Below are positions 37,201-52,000 of a stretch of DNA of 64,000 nt, piece by piece (positions within the stretch are counted from its first letter, which is position 1; the number at the start of each line of letters is the position of its first letter). The notes beneath the pieces were generated by a model. It searched no databases. It was given only the letters and a program-made list of their open reading frames with translations, and was not told where the DNA came from. The translations under genes and the position numbers were made by a program. This DNA comes from Argyresthia goedartella (taxonomy: Eukaryota; Arthropoda; Insecta; Lepidoptera; Argyresthiidae), in the NCBI GenBank assembly GCA_949825045.1, contig OX463806.1:46896208-46960207 (forward strand). The letters are read 5' to 3'.

Positions 37201-40200
37201 CTCCGGTCGCGCGGTGCAGGAAGTACGTCGACTCCAGGAACTCGGGCCGGAGCGGGTGCTGCGCCCAGTGCACCTGAAGAACATTCACATATTTTAAGTA
37301 AATTCAGGTATAGTGGTCCGGTCCAGTACAAATCCACACTACGTCATAATCCAGTTCCCACGTATTATAATACAAGTCCATAGTTGTAAGTGGCAACTAG
37401 ATTATGACGTAGTGTGGATTTTCAAGCTATTTCTGTTGGTAATGTGCCAGAGATTAGAAAATGTACAACTAAACGATTGGTCACACGCTTCGTCGGGAGA
37501 GTTGATAATAAACATAACCTCAATATGTATATTTTCATCAATATATTTATAGAATGGCGTCAAGCAACCGAGGTTCTTACAGGACCGACCTAATGAACAA
37601 CACAAGGTCGATCCTGTAAGAATCTTTACTGCTCGGCGCCTAAGTCTACCTACTGATCACCGCATATTTTACAAGTATCTAAGTCATGATCCAGACCCAC
37701 AAATGTGTGTCTGGATCATGACTTCGGATGTGAAATTGTAAATACAATTACAACTCAGCAAATCATTGTAATTTGGTAAAAAATATACAATAAAATCTGA
37801 TAGAAATTACATTTAATGTTGTGTATAATTCGAATGAGCAATTATAATTTGTATACGGAGGTCATAAAAAAGCTCAAAACTCGAATCCCGCAGTTAAAGT
37901 TATTTTCATATATTCGGCTGCGTTCTGTTTACCTTGAGTTTACCGATGAACGAACAAAGCAAAATAGCCATTAAAATAAATCGTATATAGAATGGTGGGG
38001 AACTCCTTTAATTTATCGAAACGAGTCTAATTAATATATGTATACACTCTGTGAAAATGTCAATGTTCTAACTTTTATGGTTGGGTATGGTTCATCATAT
38101 AAACGGACACCGGAGGCTTGGGAGCCTTAGTGATATAAGGCTCCCATTTATCACCCTTGGGTTACGGGACCCTAAAAAACAGTCATAAATTAGGTACTCA
38201 AAATAAGTTTAATAAGAGTATTAAACTACATTTAGGATGTAGGTATTATAGTTCAAGTCAAACATGTTATATGTGTCAGCGTAATAAAAAAAACAGTCTA
38301 GAGTGTGAGTATGACTTTAAAATCATACCTGATGGAAACCCCTCCCTGGATATGAAACTTGAATCCGTCCACACTTGTCAATATGACATTTGCAACGCGC
38401 CGCTAGGCATTGTAAGGCCAGAGCCAATTGCTAACGTTCTGGACAGGAACGGAAATCTCAAAAGCATTTCGAGAAATATGTCCTCTGTACAATTTCATTT
38501 ATCAGATTAATAATTAGGTAAATATAATTTAAGATATTTTAATAAAACACAATGACATTAATTTGACCTTCTATGACATCTTCGTAAGATGTATGAAAAA
38601 ATGCCTTTACCTACCCATCTTACCTACAAAAAAAAACAATGTGAAACGTCAATCTATCTACATATTCCCTCTAAGTCGCTGATCTATGAATGATCTCTCG
38701 TGATTGTAGGTTATATTGTTGTATTCAGCGTTTTGTTTTGATATTTTATCGTTTCGTTTTTATTCGTTACGACAAGAATGGCAAATTTTGAAAAAGCAGA
38801 TTCGTGAGTTTTATTATATATTTTAAATGATGATCATGTTGAAGTTCATGTCGAACTCCAGCAACCATAAAATTGCTGAATTCAGAGGAGGCAAAGCCCT
38901 CGTGTAAGTAAGATACTGATGCTGAGATCCTGGAGTCAAACTGTTCTGATTGTCCAGCTTCTGCAGGTGGGAATTTGTATCTACTGCAAAATTGCGTATG
39001 TATTGCCGTGACAAAGGAATGAAGTTTTCTTGATAATGTATAATGCGTTTGATATTTAAACTACAATATGCTCTCCCTCCCAACGATCCAAGGCATCATA
39101 TGATGCCATTTTCCCGTTATAGGTTTTGAATTTTTAAACCATGCCATAAGGTTCAAAATCGCGATGCTTCAAAATAAACTGGAGGTTTGAGAATTAAGCA
39201 TATTGTAGAACTTCACTTGTTTGTTGTAGTAATAGGTACAATCGAACCAACTGAATCATGACCCATTTGCCTGATAATTCGTTTGAAACTTTCAAACTTG
39301 TAAGATCTATGTAAATGTCAGTGTCTAATCAAATGATAACAAGTTCGTTACCAAGGAAATAAACCTTCAAGCGAATTTCGACCTACTTGCATTCAAGGGG
39401 TTTAGCAAAATAAGCTTATGGTGGGTCATGATTCAGATGGTTCGATTGTACCTATGCAATTTTGTATGTTATTGTACAACCTTTTCTTGCAACATTAATT
39501 ATACCTATAATTATTATTTAAAGGTGGCTGCAAACATTCCCTACGGCTTTTATTTTGGTTTGTGAAGCGGACCTGTGATCACAAACACGACGATACAGCG
39601 GTGTATCGAACCGGTGCGGTGCAGACCAGAGATTTATTGGACCAGAACCCAGACTGCCTATATCAGCAACGGAAGAACAAGAAGATTTGGGGAGGGAAGT
39701 CGGCTGAATCAACAGTAACCGGTGCTCAAACACTGGGAATTGGGTGAGATAGTCTCAAAGAGGACCGATTATCCACCGTGTTCAGCAGGCGTCCCACCTC
39801 ATCATCTATCTATCCACGCCGGTGGTACTTCTGGTAGTATCAGTGCTGAGCCAGCTATGGTCAGCTGCACAAATTTCATTATGTGTATAATATTTCTAGT
39901 GTATGTTTTGTATAAATAAAACTATTCATATTCTTAGAATTTAGTGTATTTTATAATATCATTCTGCAAATTTATCAGCCCACAAGCAATCATTACAATT
40001 AGATCCAAGTTGCCCAAACAAAACTGCGAATAATTCTTGAAATATTCTGCATTCACTTGACGGACGACACTATTCTTGTCGCAGACGTACTAGAAGTGGT
40101 ACGAATAACAAATCCGGGTTGTCACTGCTGTTTGAACACGATGGGATAAAACACTATTTGCTTCCCATTGTGAAAAACAATTAGTATTTTTTTAATAGAA

Positions 40201-40857
40201 CACAAAAATAACAAATAATTTCATTTTAGTCAGTTTAGGACTGACGTGTGTGGCGTGATGTTTGTTTGACAGTTGACTTCACTCATATACTTGGCACTCT
40301 TTGGTTGACTCGCTCGACAGCCTTTTTTTTGGTGGTAGGCAAAGAAATTTATCCCATAACGTCTCTTGATGACGTCAGGTTTACTTTTGGCGGGTAAAAT
40401 TTTAGCTTAGTTTTTTAAATAGATATAGAAGAGATCACAAATACCAATTCACCACTAATATACTTTGGGGCCATAACCTGTATAGTATTATAGTATCTGT
40501 GCCATAACGTTTATAAAACTATTCCCAAGTGCGCCGTAAGTCAACTACGTGTGTGTAGAGAAATCTTTTTGATGGAAATATATTTTAATTATTAATAATA
40601 ATAATAATAATAGTTTATTTCTTTTTAAAGGTTTAAAGTAGCAACATAGGTTTGGAAATCTCTTTTAAGTATAGAAATACCTGTACCAGGAAGCTCCGCT
40701 CTTCCACACTTAGACAGTAATTGTAATTATTTAGAAAACAACACAAATTTTGAATGATTACCATCCCAATCAATCGATTAAATCGAATGCAACATAACCT
40801 AAACCGTTTTGGTAATATAAGTGCCAAAACAAAAGTAAAAGGAAACAACGGAAACAG

Positions 40858-40952
<95 letters not shown>

Positions 40953-43900
40953 TTTTTATTGACTGCCGTGTTCGTGTAATGCAACGATGTCATATATGTA
41001 TTTAAAATTAATCTTTGTTTTTTGCTAATTGTTGTTCAGCGAAAACTAGCAACACTATACTCGATTGTAATGTTTTTTTAGATTATATTGTAATGATTGC
41101 TTTCATCACTCCTAAGAAGAGTCTAGGTCTAAGCATACTGCTTAGTGATTAAAACCAGTCGTTCTAGTTAGTTATTGATTTAAAAAATATTAGTTAATAC
41201 ATAGGTATATTACATTATTTTATTTAGTTAGTAGGTATAATATTATTTATAATAAGTATTTACTCATATGGATACCAATCCACCTGATATTATTAATCAA
41301 AGGTTTTTCTCTTATGCTTCAAACGACGATGTTGACAGCTTTTTGAGTGCGGAAAGCGGCGTCTCCTCTTTGGAGCAACCCTTATCCGTCAAGATTAGGA
41401 CTGTCTTCGGTGGTGTAGAGGAAAATTTAAACATCGTGCATATCAATGCTCAAAGTTTACATACCAGCTATCCGGACCTTCTCGAGGGTTGTTGTGATCA
41501 ATGCGTGGACGGCATTATTGTCTCTGAGTCGTTCCTAAAGCCTTCACTGTCATCTTCTTCGTATTCTCTTCCAGGATACAGGCTGTATAGGAATGACAGA
41601 GTCGGGAAAGCCGATGGGGGCGTCGCTATTTATCTGCGTGCGGAAATCCCGTGCAAGTTGATCAGCGCATCCCCTAGTCGGTACTCCGAGTCTGCTGAAC
41701 ATCTATTTCTCGAAATAACTCTTCACCATAACAAGGTCCTCCTCGGTGTTCTTTATAGCCCCTCTCTTCACATCGACTACTTCGACTCATTCGAATCCCT
41801 TCTCAACGAACTTACACCACTATATAAAGACACTCTCATTCTAGGGGATTTCAACACCTGTCTCCTTAAAAATAATTCACGTTCTACCAGACTCAAGTCC
41901 GTAGTCGACTCCTTTAATCTGCATATTCTGCCCCTTGAAGCCACCCATTTTCAACCACATTGCTCTCCCTCACTTCTCGATATTATGATTACTTCCAATG
42001 TGGACAAGGTCGCCCTACACGGACAACTAAGTTCTCCTTTCTCTTTTCATGACCTCGTCTATCTTTCGTTTAAGATTAGGCCTCTCAAGAGCAGGGCGAA
42101 ATTTCTTTACATCCGTAACGTTAAACATATCGACCAACACTCTCTTATGTCGGATGCCATGTCGATTGACTGGTCCCCTGTCACTTCAAGTAAGAACGTT
42201 GATAATAAAATTGCCAATTTCAATTCTGTGGTCCTGGGTCTCTTTGACAAGCACGCACCCATAAAGAGTGAGAGTGAAACACCTGCCTGCCCCTTGGCTA
42301 ACAGACACTATCAAGCGTCTAATGGCCAAGAGGAACACTGCCAAGTGTAGATACCGCAAGAATCCGACAGAAGACAAATTCCTTTCCTACAAATGGCTTC
42401 GCAATCGTTGCTTCCGTCTCTGTCGCGATGCTAAACGTCGGCACATCCACGAATGCATTGAGAATTATACTCCAGCCTAGGTGTGGAAATTCTTACGAAC
42501 GCTTGGCGTGGGTAAGTCCCAGGACCTACAAGCTGGTAATGTAGATCTCAATGGTCTCAACCAGTTTCTTTCTGCCCCGCCTGTTGTGATGGATCCCGCT
42601 GTCAAACACTCTACGCTTCAGAGCCTTCGCTCTAAGACCTTACCAGACACCACACCATTCAAGTTTAGCAATGTTGGAATCGAAACGGTCAAGAAGGCAT
42701 TATTGGCTGTCAACTCAAAAGCTGTAGGCGATGACAAAATTTGCCTAGAAATGCTACTGTTGATCCTAGACGAACTATTGCCTGCTATCACACATGTTAT
42801 TAACTTTTCCATATCAAATGGCGTCTTCCCCACAGTGTGGAAAAGAGCGCTAGTCATCCCATTACCTAAAACTCCCTGTCCCGCCTCTTTCAAAGAGTAT
42901 CGCCCCATTTCAATACTGCCCATCCTCTCCAAAGTCATTGAGACCATTGTCCATAACCAGCTCTCCTATCACCTTTCCTCCAACAATCTTCTAAAAACTT
43001 TCCAGTCAGGATTCAGAACGGGACATAGCACCGTTACGGCTTTGCTGAAAGTCACAGATAACATCCAACTAGCCATGGACTGCAAACAGCTTTCCGTCTT
43101 AGCTTTACTTGACTTCAGTAGTGCCTTCAACTGCGTAGATTTCGACATTCTCATTGAGGTTCTTAGATCCCTGAACGTCTCCTCTTCCTCTGCCAGCTGG
43201 TTCGACTCTTATTTGAGGGATCGGCAACAGCGTATCAGGTCAGAGGAGACTTCCACTGAATGGTGTGACCTCTTTACAGGCGTCCCTCAAGGCGGTATAC
43301 TTTCTCCACTCCTATTCTCGATTTTCATTAACTCCATCTCGGATGTCCCGTCTTCCTCATATCATTTTTATGCTGATGATCTCCAGATATATCGCCACTT
43401 TTCTCCTAATGATGTAAACTCTGCTGTGGAGAAACTAAACGCAGATCTTGAGGGTGTAAAAAGCTGGGCTTCATCCTTCGGACTCCTGGTTAACCCGAGT
43501 AAGTCCCAGGTTATGATTATAGGTACAAGATATTCTCTAAAACTGTTACAGCAACAGCCTATTCCAGTTGTCACTTTCAATGGTACCACCATCATGTATA
43601 GCGATAAAGCTAAAAACCTGGGTCTCATCTTCGATAACCAGCTGTCCTCGTCATTTCATGTCAACGAGATCAGTCGACGAGTATTTGGTACTTTTCACTC
43701 TCTCAGGAGACTTCAATACTTTTTGCCTCGACAGACCAAAATCACTCTCGCTCAGTCTCTTCTTCTACCCCTCATCGATTATGCTGATGTCTGCTGGGTC
43801 AGTGCTAACGAAGAATTACTGAACAAACTCGAACGACTTCAAAATCTCGGGATTCGGTTTATCTTCGGGCTGCGCAAATACGACCATGTATCACAGCATC

Positions 43901-46900
43901 GCAAATAGTTGAAGTGGCTTCCGATCCGTCTTCGTCGGGATTCTCACATCCTCCACCTCCTCTACAACATTTTGCGGAATCCACGCTATCCAACCTTCCT
44001 ACGAGACCGTTTTCAATTTGTTTCTTCCAGCAAGCCTCGGAGGACCCACACAGTTTCTATACTCACGACCCCACAACATAACACCGCAACTTACGAGCAC
44101 GGGTTTAGACTCCGGGCCATTCGGTTGTGGAATGCACTCCCCTGCACCATCAGGGATAGTCCTACTCTCAATATCTTTAAAAGTCGTGTGAAGAAGCACT
44201 TCCTATCTCGTTAGAAATATAGGTAGTATTTATGTATTTATAATTTATATATGTATATATATTTAATATTTATTTATGTTTAGGATGTATATTTTATGTA
44301 TGTAGTTTATTGAGTTGTAATTTAAGGTATGTTGTACACATCGGTCTACCCGTGCTCTGTGATTAACCTATCTCATCCTGACATGGTTTGCTGGAAGAGA
44401 TCTCTTGTTAGAGATAAGCTCGCCTTTGTACACTATTTTAATATATATCTTGTAAATATAATTATTTGTGTGTAATACAGAAAATATATATATATATAAT
44501 AATAATCAGAGCCGGTGTATGTGTGAATGTAAGTGTGTTTGCGTGTATGTGATTTTGATTCCAATAAGAAACACTATTTAATATATTTCAATAAACTTTC
44601 TACCTCAATAATGTAATTTAATAGTCTGGTAATATAATTAAGTGTACAAAAGTGCTATGTAGGGTGACTCTTAGTAATTTATTAGTTTTAACGTAGAAGA
44701 CAAATCTGTTGCCAAGAAAACAGAGTTTATGGTCATGCTCACAAAAACGTCTGTTCTTGCGGCGGATCTGTGTAGCGGGTTGCTCCCCTCCCTCAAATAT
44801 GGCGAGGGGGGTGATGGCTGGTGCACAAGTCATACTCGTGAACGGGTGCTGCTTGGAGGGACTGGACCAGTCTGGTTTCTCATAAGTTATGTTCATTACA
44901 GCTTGTCTTTGTTCTTATTTATTTATTTTGTTAGATTGTTATTTTTAGATATCTTATGTGCACTTATGGATACGATATTATAATATTGTCATTAGGTTAG
45001 ATAATTTTTATTACGTACATTGTGTAATAATAAAAAATAAGACGAAAATTTAAATAATTACATCCCCATAGAGTTTCTTGGTGCTTTCTTCTCTGACGGG
45101 CGTATTTCCGAAGCGAGTAGGGTAGAGTTCATGGAGTTTCTTTTTCCTGTGCAAGATTCAGCCATGAATCACCACTTAAAAGGGAAATTTCCTTTTTTAA
45201 ACTCAAACCATAATACCCACCTTAAACCTGTTATGTACTCAATAGTAAACTATTGAGTACATAACAGGTTGATCATATTTGATTTATTTTTTTCCATGTA
45301 TATGAGACTTAAGAAAGTGTTTGACTTGTAAAAGTGCATTATTTTTCCTACCTGCAATAAATGATTTGAGTTTTTTTTAACCTCTTCAAAGCTGAATAAA
45401 AACCTTTAATCCATTTGATCAAAACTTTTATTCACTCAAAATATGTGTTTGGATACATATCAACTTTCCTGTTTATGTTATTGTATAAATGAGCAGATGG
45501 TTTCGCCATTTGGCTGCTGCCAAAGACAGTTTTGGAAGAGACCGTGGGTGCGACATTACATTTCTTTTCTTTTTATAGGTATTTATGTCGAATACTAAGG
45601 TTTTGTGCGTTTCGAGAGTAATAACTAAAACATATAGTCGTCTTTCAGAAAGCTTATCACAGAGTGCATACAGCGGTACTGTAGAAAACCCATAAGGCAT
45701 AAATAGATAGATTTTAGTAAGGTGTGTTGTGCTCTTTCCAACTCCATAAATTTTGTTTGGGTTGCCCACCCCAAACCGGGATACAAGTCAATATGGACTG
45801 TGCTAGGGCGAGATATATTTTGCAAAATAGTTCTTTATGTCATGATAATCTTTGGTCAATGATGACACTTAAGTATTTAACAGCACGAACTTTGTTATTG
45901 TGGAGCATTTGCATGCATTACTATGAATGTATTTGCAAGTATGTTTTTTTTAGGCCAAGGTTAATATCTGGCTGACCATGGTTTCTGAACGAAAAACAAC
46001 CGTAGTTTGACTCACTGGTATTCAAGGTTAGTAGGTTAGTTTGAAGCCATCCAGCAACCTCGGCGAGGCCTGTTTCAGCATGTTGCTGATAAACACATCC
46101 ACTTTGAGCCTGCAAATACTAGATACTGCTGTATCATCTGCGTATGATCGAACTATTCAGTTTACCCTTTACCGGACATAAGCATAAGCTAGCATTTTTT
46201 CAAATTGTTTTTAGATACTTATACTTAATACAAAGCCATAAGGTTGAAAATATAAACCAATCCCAGACCCCAATCTTAAAAGAAATTGACAGCATTCGGT
46301 GTTGTAGTTTGTTTGTTTGTTTGTTTGTCTGTTTGTGAGCGGTTCCGGCTGACTGACTGACTGACTGACTGACCTGGAAGTCGGAGGTGAAGGCCTCCGG
46401 GATGAAGGTATGCCGCTGCATCACCTGGTACAGCATCTCGTGCGTCTCCACCGCCGGCCGCACGTCCCCCAGCAGCACCTGCCCCCAGGCAACACATGAC
46501 CACATATACTCAGGTTCACTATGCCTCGCCGGAATTTTGTAGTGTGAAAATTTTACAATTTTGTAATTGTTGTGTAAGCAATATTTTTTTTTTCAGAGTA
46601 AAAATCAAAATAATATACTCGGGCCAAATACAAACATTGTTATTCATCACGTCTATTCGGAAAAACCTCCTTTATTCCCGGTACACAGGAAGCAAAATAG
46701 CACTTTACTCCCTAAGGAGGCAAAGTAACTTTTTTATTTGTGTTGCCAATACGAAAAAAAAACACATTTACTACTTCTGATTGGCAACCTCAATCACCAA
46801 AGAGCTTGAAACACGGAGAAAATTGAAAAATATGTTTGTGCTGAACTTTTTATTTATAATATTAGTATGTTCGCCACATAGTAAATAATTCCTACATATA

Positions 46901-49058
46901 TTTGTCAGTTCCAACCAGTAAACAGTAGCCCCAAAATGAGAGTTTAACTCCAGTTCACATTGTAACAGTCGCAAAAAATGTGATGCTAGGTTTGTCAACT
47001 ACAAAATGAGAGTTTAACTCCAGTTCACATTGTAACAGTCGCAAAAAATGTGATGCTAGGTTTGTCAACTACAAAATCCCGCAAAAATTATGTGAAACGA
47101 CCCTTGGAAATATCCAAGAAGAGCGAAAGCCGGGAAATGTATATTTAGACAATTAACTTTTGATTATAAAAGTTATTGTTACCAATAGTATATAAATAAA
47201 TACTATTCTTATTCATTACTTAACTTACTCATGTTCTCATAGAGGGTGATAAACAGCAGAGTATTCTTGGTCGATCTACTATTTCTTGTTGCTTGCACTA
47301 TAGATAACCTTTCCAGAAATGTACAATTTTCATACTCTCCACAAAATACCGGCATAGGTCTAAATCACAACCTAGTGAATTTGACTAGTACATCGCATCG
47401 TAACAGCTCTGATGGAACAGATTGCTTGGCGGCAGAATATGTACATCAATGAAACTTCGCTTATAACTATAGCTTGACACTAGAAGCGAGGATCTGCGGA
47501 GCCCTACCAACATTTAGGGCTCCACCCTCCACCCCGGGTAGGGTCAGCATGACGCTCACAGGAGGGTGACCATGGCCATGGCCAAGAGTGTCTTTCTTGT
47601 TCCAACTTGGACTTGGTCAAAGTAGACATCGCTGGCATTGATCTCAGTGATTTCGGAAAGTATAAACAATACATTTATTATTAATAACTAAACATGTTGA
47701 TATTTATCCTGGTGAAAAAGTTTAATTAATAAAAACCTAATTCTAATATCGCACAGTATTGATCCTGTGAGTAAGGGTAAAGGTCTCGCAAATCTTTGTA
47801 ATTCGCCATACATCGGTCGCACCCAATGACTGGGTCAGTTAGATTAGATAGATTTAAAGGTCAGAGATTCGTATAGCAGGCTTGTGCATTGTCGCTCAGC
47901 TCGCTAGCGCGCGTCACGGTGCTCTCTCTGGGTTGCCTGACGAGCGAAACGGAAAATACTCCAGTTGTTTGGTTACCTGGAGTCCGGGCCAGAAGGCCAG
48001 CAGTGCGTCCATGAAGTTCCGCGACTGCAGGTGTGGTCTGTGCAACATCAATTACACAATCAATACAGATTCTTTATCCTTATATACTGCACATAATGTA
48101 TCATCTATTTACTGAGAAGTCCATTCATTAATGGACAAGGTTGCGCCGGAGCTGTATAGTATATAGTATAAGTGGTAAAAGCCACACACTCGACTATGAA
48201 GTTTCAGGCTGACTGTTTGATTTATGCGCATTACTAAAAATCGCAGGCAACAAATAACATAGCAAGTGCAGTGAGCAGCTAGTCGCCGGTCGATGTCTGT
48301 GCCTCACAACACCTCGCCTCGTCACCTCGTCCCTCATCGGTCTCGTTAACAATTTATCTATAGTTTATAAACTCACGGTTTTTGCAATCTTACGGTGCAT
48401 ACGGTATGCATGTAAATCGTGGACAATTTAAGGTGATGTTCCGGATCCATTTATACCACTTTAAAGTCATCCACAGATTTAATTTTTGGGTGAACGTTTA
48501 TTGAGTATTTGATTAAGATTCTCACTGAAGGAAAACGCGATTAGATGAATTTTTCACGATAGAATTTCAATGCGACATCTAAATTGTTTAATTATTTCGT
48601 GTTATTCTGGAATCGTAACTAATTTCACTGCGGCATTGCATTAAAAAAGTGAATAATATGTATTCGTAAACTCTCCTTGAAAATAGTTTTGACAAAAACG
48701 CGTAGTCTATTTTTAAACATATTTTATCTACACACGTATCATAAACCCTCTTTACTGCGTACAAAAACCGCACGTTACGATCAGCATAATGTTAAACTAT
48801 TTGATAAAAACTCATTTCTTATCTGAAAACATCATACACATACACGTATGTAACTGTGCATAATTAGGCATTAAAACTCTCGAGTGATATTATTATGATT
48901 AATGCCCTCCATTATGTAACAGTAACATAAACTACTATTATGTGGTTTGACGCTATGTTATTTTAGTTTGAGTCGAGCGCGTCGTTTGCTCTCTCTTTTC
49001 TTTTTGATGCGGAAGTAATTAACGCTGTCACTTTCGTTTACGTTCCTATTCCTTTTAT

Positions 49059-49089
<31 letters not shown>

Positions 49090-52000
49090 AACATTTATTC
49101 ACAAACACACAGGACACGCATATTAAACAAAAAATAAACAAAACAAAAAACATATAACAAGTGTGTCTCTGCGGCAGTGAACCGGATACTGGCTCAGCAT
49201 TATGCTGAGATGTCAGACACCTACAGCGCTGATTTTCAGCCAGCACCGTCGGTGACTCATGGAAACGTCATACCAAAAGAATATATATCTATAAACTACC
49301 TAGATTTTTGGGACAGGCGAAAGAGAAATAAACATAAATACAAAGTGAGATAATAATGTAAACACTACCTAGATGCAGCTTCATTAATATAATATTTACA
49401 GTATATATTTTATATATTTTTATTATCGTCTTCAACAGAATCTATCTCTAAAAGAGATCTAAAAAGCGGCTAAGTGCGAGTCGGACTCGCGCACGAAGGG
49501 TTCCGTACCACCGTACAATGGTAGGGATGGTGTGGAGTGAATAGTTTGGAATTTACATAGCAAAATGTTGTTTACAAAGTTATTGGTGCGACTACATTCA
49601 CTCTCCATGTACGTAACCAGGTGCATTCATAAGTTTGTATAAGGTATTGAAAGAATTGTTGTATGGGAGCCCGCTTAAATATTTATTTTCTTCTGTTTTT
49701 TAGTATTTGTTGTAATAGCGGCAAAATACATCATCTGTGGGAATTTCAACTGTCTAACTATGATGTTCATGAGATACAACCTGGTGACAGACGGACAGCA
49801 GACAGACAGACAGGTAGCGGAGTCTTAGTAATAGGGTCCCGTTTTTACCCTTAGCGTAGAGAACCCTCAAATGGATCTGTGGGAGGTTCTTCACCCTCCT
49901 TCTCCCACAGTGGTCCAATGTAGAGAAGAGGCAAAAAATAACGTATTCCAAGAATATTAGTTATAATTTAAAGTTCAGGAATAATGGTGCGTCACCTGTG
50001 CATGTGCACGTCCAACATGACCGGGCCTCGGCTGATGTACTTCATGACGGCGTTGTAGTGCCGGTTGAACCGCGCGAGGTACTTCTCGTCGCCGAGCAGG
50101 ATGTACGCCTTCAGACAGTACTCGTAGTAGGAGTCGATGCCGGCGCCCACGCCCGAGTCCTTGCGCACCCAGTCGCCGGAGTGGATGTTGATCACGGTGC
50201 CCATCAGGTCCGACGTCCTGACAATCACATGCACAACTCAGGACTGGCGGCCGGGGGGGGGGGGGGGGGGCCTGCGCAAGTCCGCATCGACCGTTCATGC
50301 TCACGTTGGAGCTTGCACAAGATGGCGTCGGCTGCGTCTTCGTCCAATAATCCGTTCTCAAACCGGAGAACTAGCTAGTAATGTACTGGAAAATTGTGAC
50401 GATGAACGGAAAATTATTTCGAAAAACATATGCAGAAGCTTTTTTTATATGAATACGTTTATTATGCGTAGATATAGAAAAGAAAATTAATAAGTACCCA
50501 GTATCAAATAATAAGGAATAGAAAACGAGATGGAAGATTTTATGTTAATTTAATTTTATTCCTTGCGATGTTAGTATATTTGATTTTGATTGTGATAAAA
50601 TTATTAACTATGATTAAGCACGATTTGTGTTTCTTGAACGTCAATCAAAACACTTGATCGAAACATCAAATCAGTTGACAAATGAAACGCCAACCGTTAC
50701 ATCAAACGGTTGTCCAGTTTCTTGGAGAATGATTAGACCTTTAACATTGACAATCATTGTCAAATTGCCGTGTATTTAGAAGTAATAATGTCGTCGCTTT
50801 CAGATCTTTCATCTGTGATGGTGAAGTTTTGAAGTTTTAAAGAGAAGGTTCCCATGTCTCTCTATGGGCTTTAGAGTTCAATCAGACACTATGGCTATGA
50901 ATATAATTATAGCTGGCTGTGGACTTCATAACATTGCAATAGGCCAGAACCACGTTATTGATGAGGAAAATGACACTGCCATGGACTTGGACCAGCCTGA
51001 AGCACAACATCCTCCTCCTAATGAAAACACCTCAGTATGTACATCGCTGCTTTTGATACATTTCAACAATTAGGTAAGTAATGACATTTTATAGTTCATG
51101 GCCCTACATAATAATGTGACAAATTTTTGTTCTCTTCAGGGGTTCTAAGGGGCTTGATATCTACCATACAATGCCCACTTTTCAGCAGATAGAACCCAAT
51201 GCCTGTGCCCAGTAATGGGACGTTAAAGGTTGATCATGATATTGAAAGAAAATATCGCAAAATGTTTTATAAAGCTATTGGTGCGGCTACTTTCATACCG
51301 TACGTCACCAGGTGCATTCATAAGTTTGTATGTGGTATTGAAAGAAAATGCATTCGGGATATTTGTTCTTGTAATAATTTTACTTGATCATACGATAAAC
51401 TTCACGGATCAGGAATTTTCCTGCAAATTTCCTGTGTCGCTCACGAGATCTACAGCTCACAGAGCCACTAGTTTAGATTTCAGGGTACAGATGTTTGTCT
51501 GTGGCTCGTGTAGTGATGCAGTGAGTGAAGTGTACCTGTGGCGGATCTTCCACAGCCTGTCCATGGCCCGATGCGCCTTCTGCTCGAACTGCGGGTCGCC
51601 CGTCAGCCGGCTGAGCGCCGCCAGCTCCAGCAGCATGGTGCCGGCGCACGCGGTGCACGTCTCGCGGGACTCCGCCAGCCAGCGCGTGCCGTGGCGCAGG
51701 TTCACCTGCACGTCGCGACAAACAAACAAACATACACACATAACCGAAAGTATTCATCGCGCAACCGATTTTTTTTATATAGTTGACTGATTTTGTGAAT
51801 TTGCAGTCTTACAATATTAGCGTATTTAATTTAGAATTTGAATATACTAGAGTGTTTTCTTTTACCAGTTAAGGCGATACGTAAAAATAAATATAAAAGG
51901 AATAAGAATGTAAACGAAAGTGACAGCTTTAATTACTTCCACTTAAGAAAGAAAAGTGCAAAAGATCCAGTGTAACCGAGGCGGTCACCACGGACGGCGA

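Noticed and set aside
40754..41005. Tyr-Ile repeat proteins on both strands
   Set aside because: Translation of the (AT)44 microsatellite.
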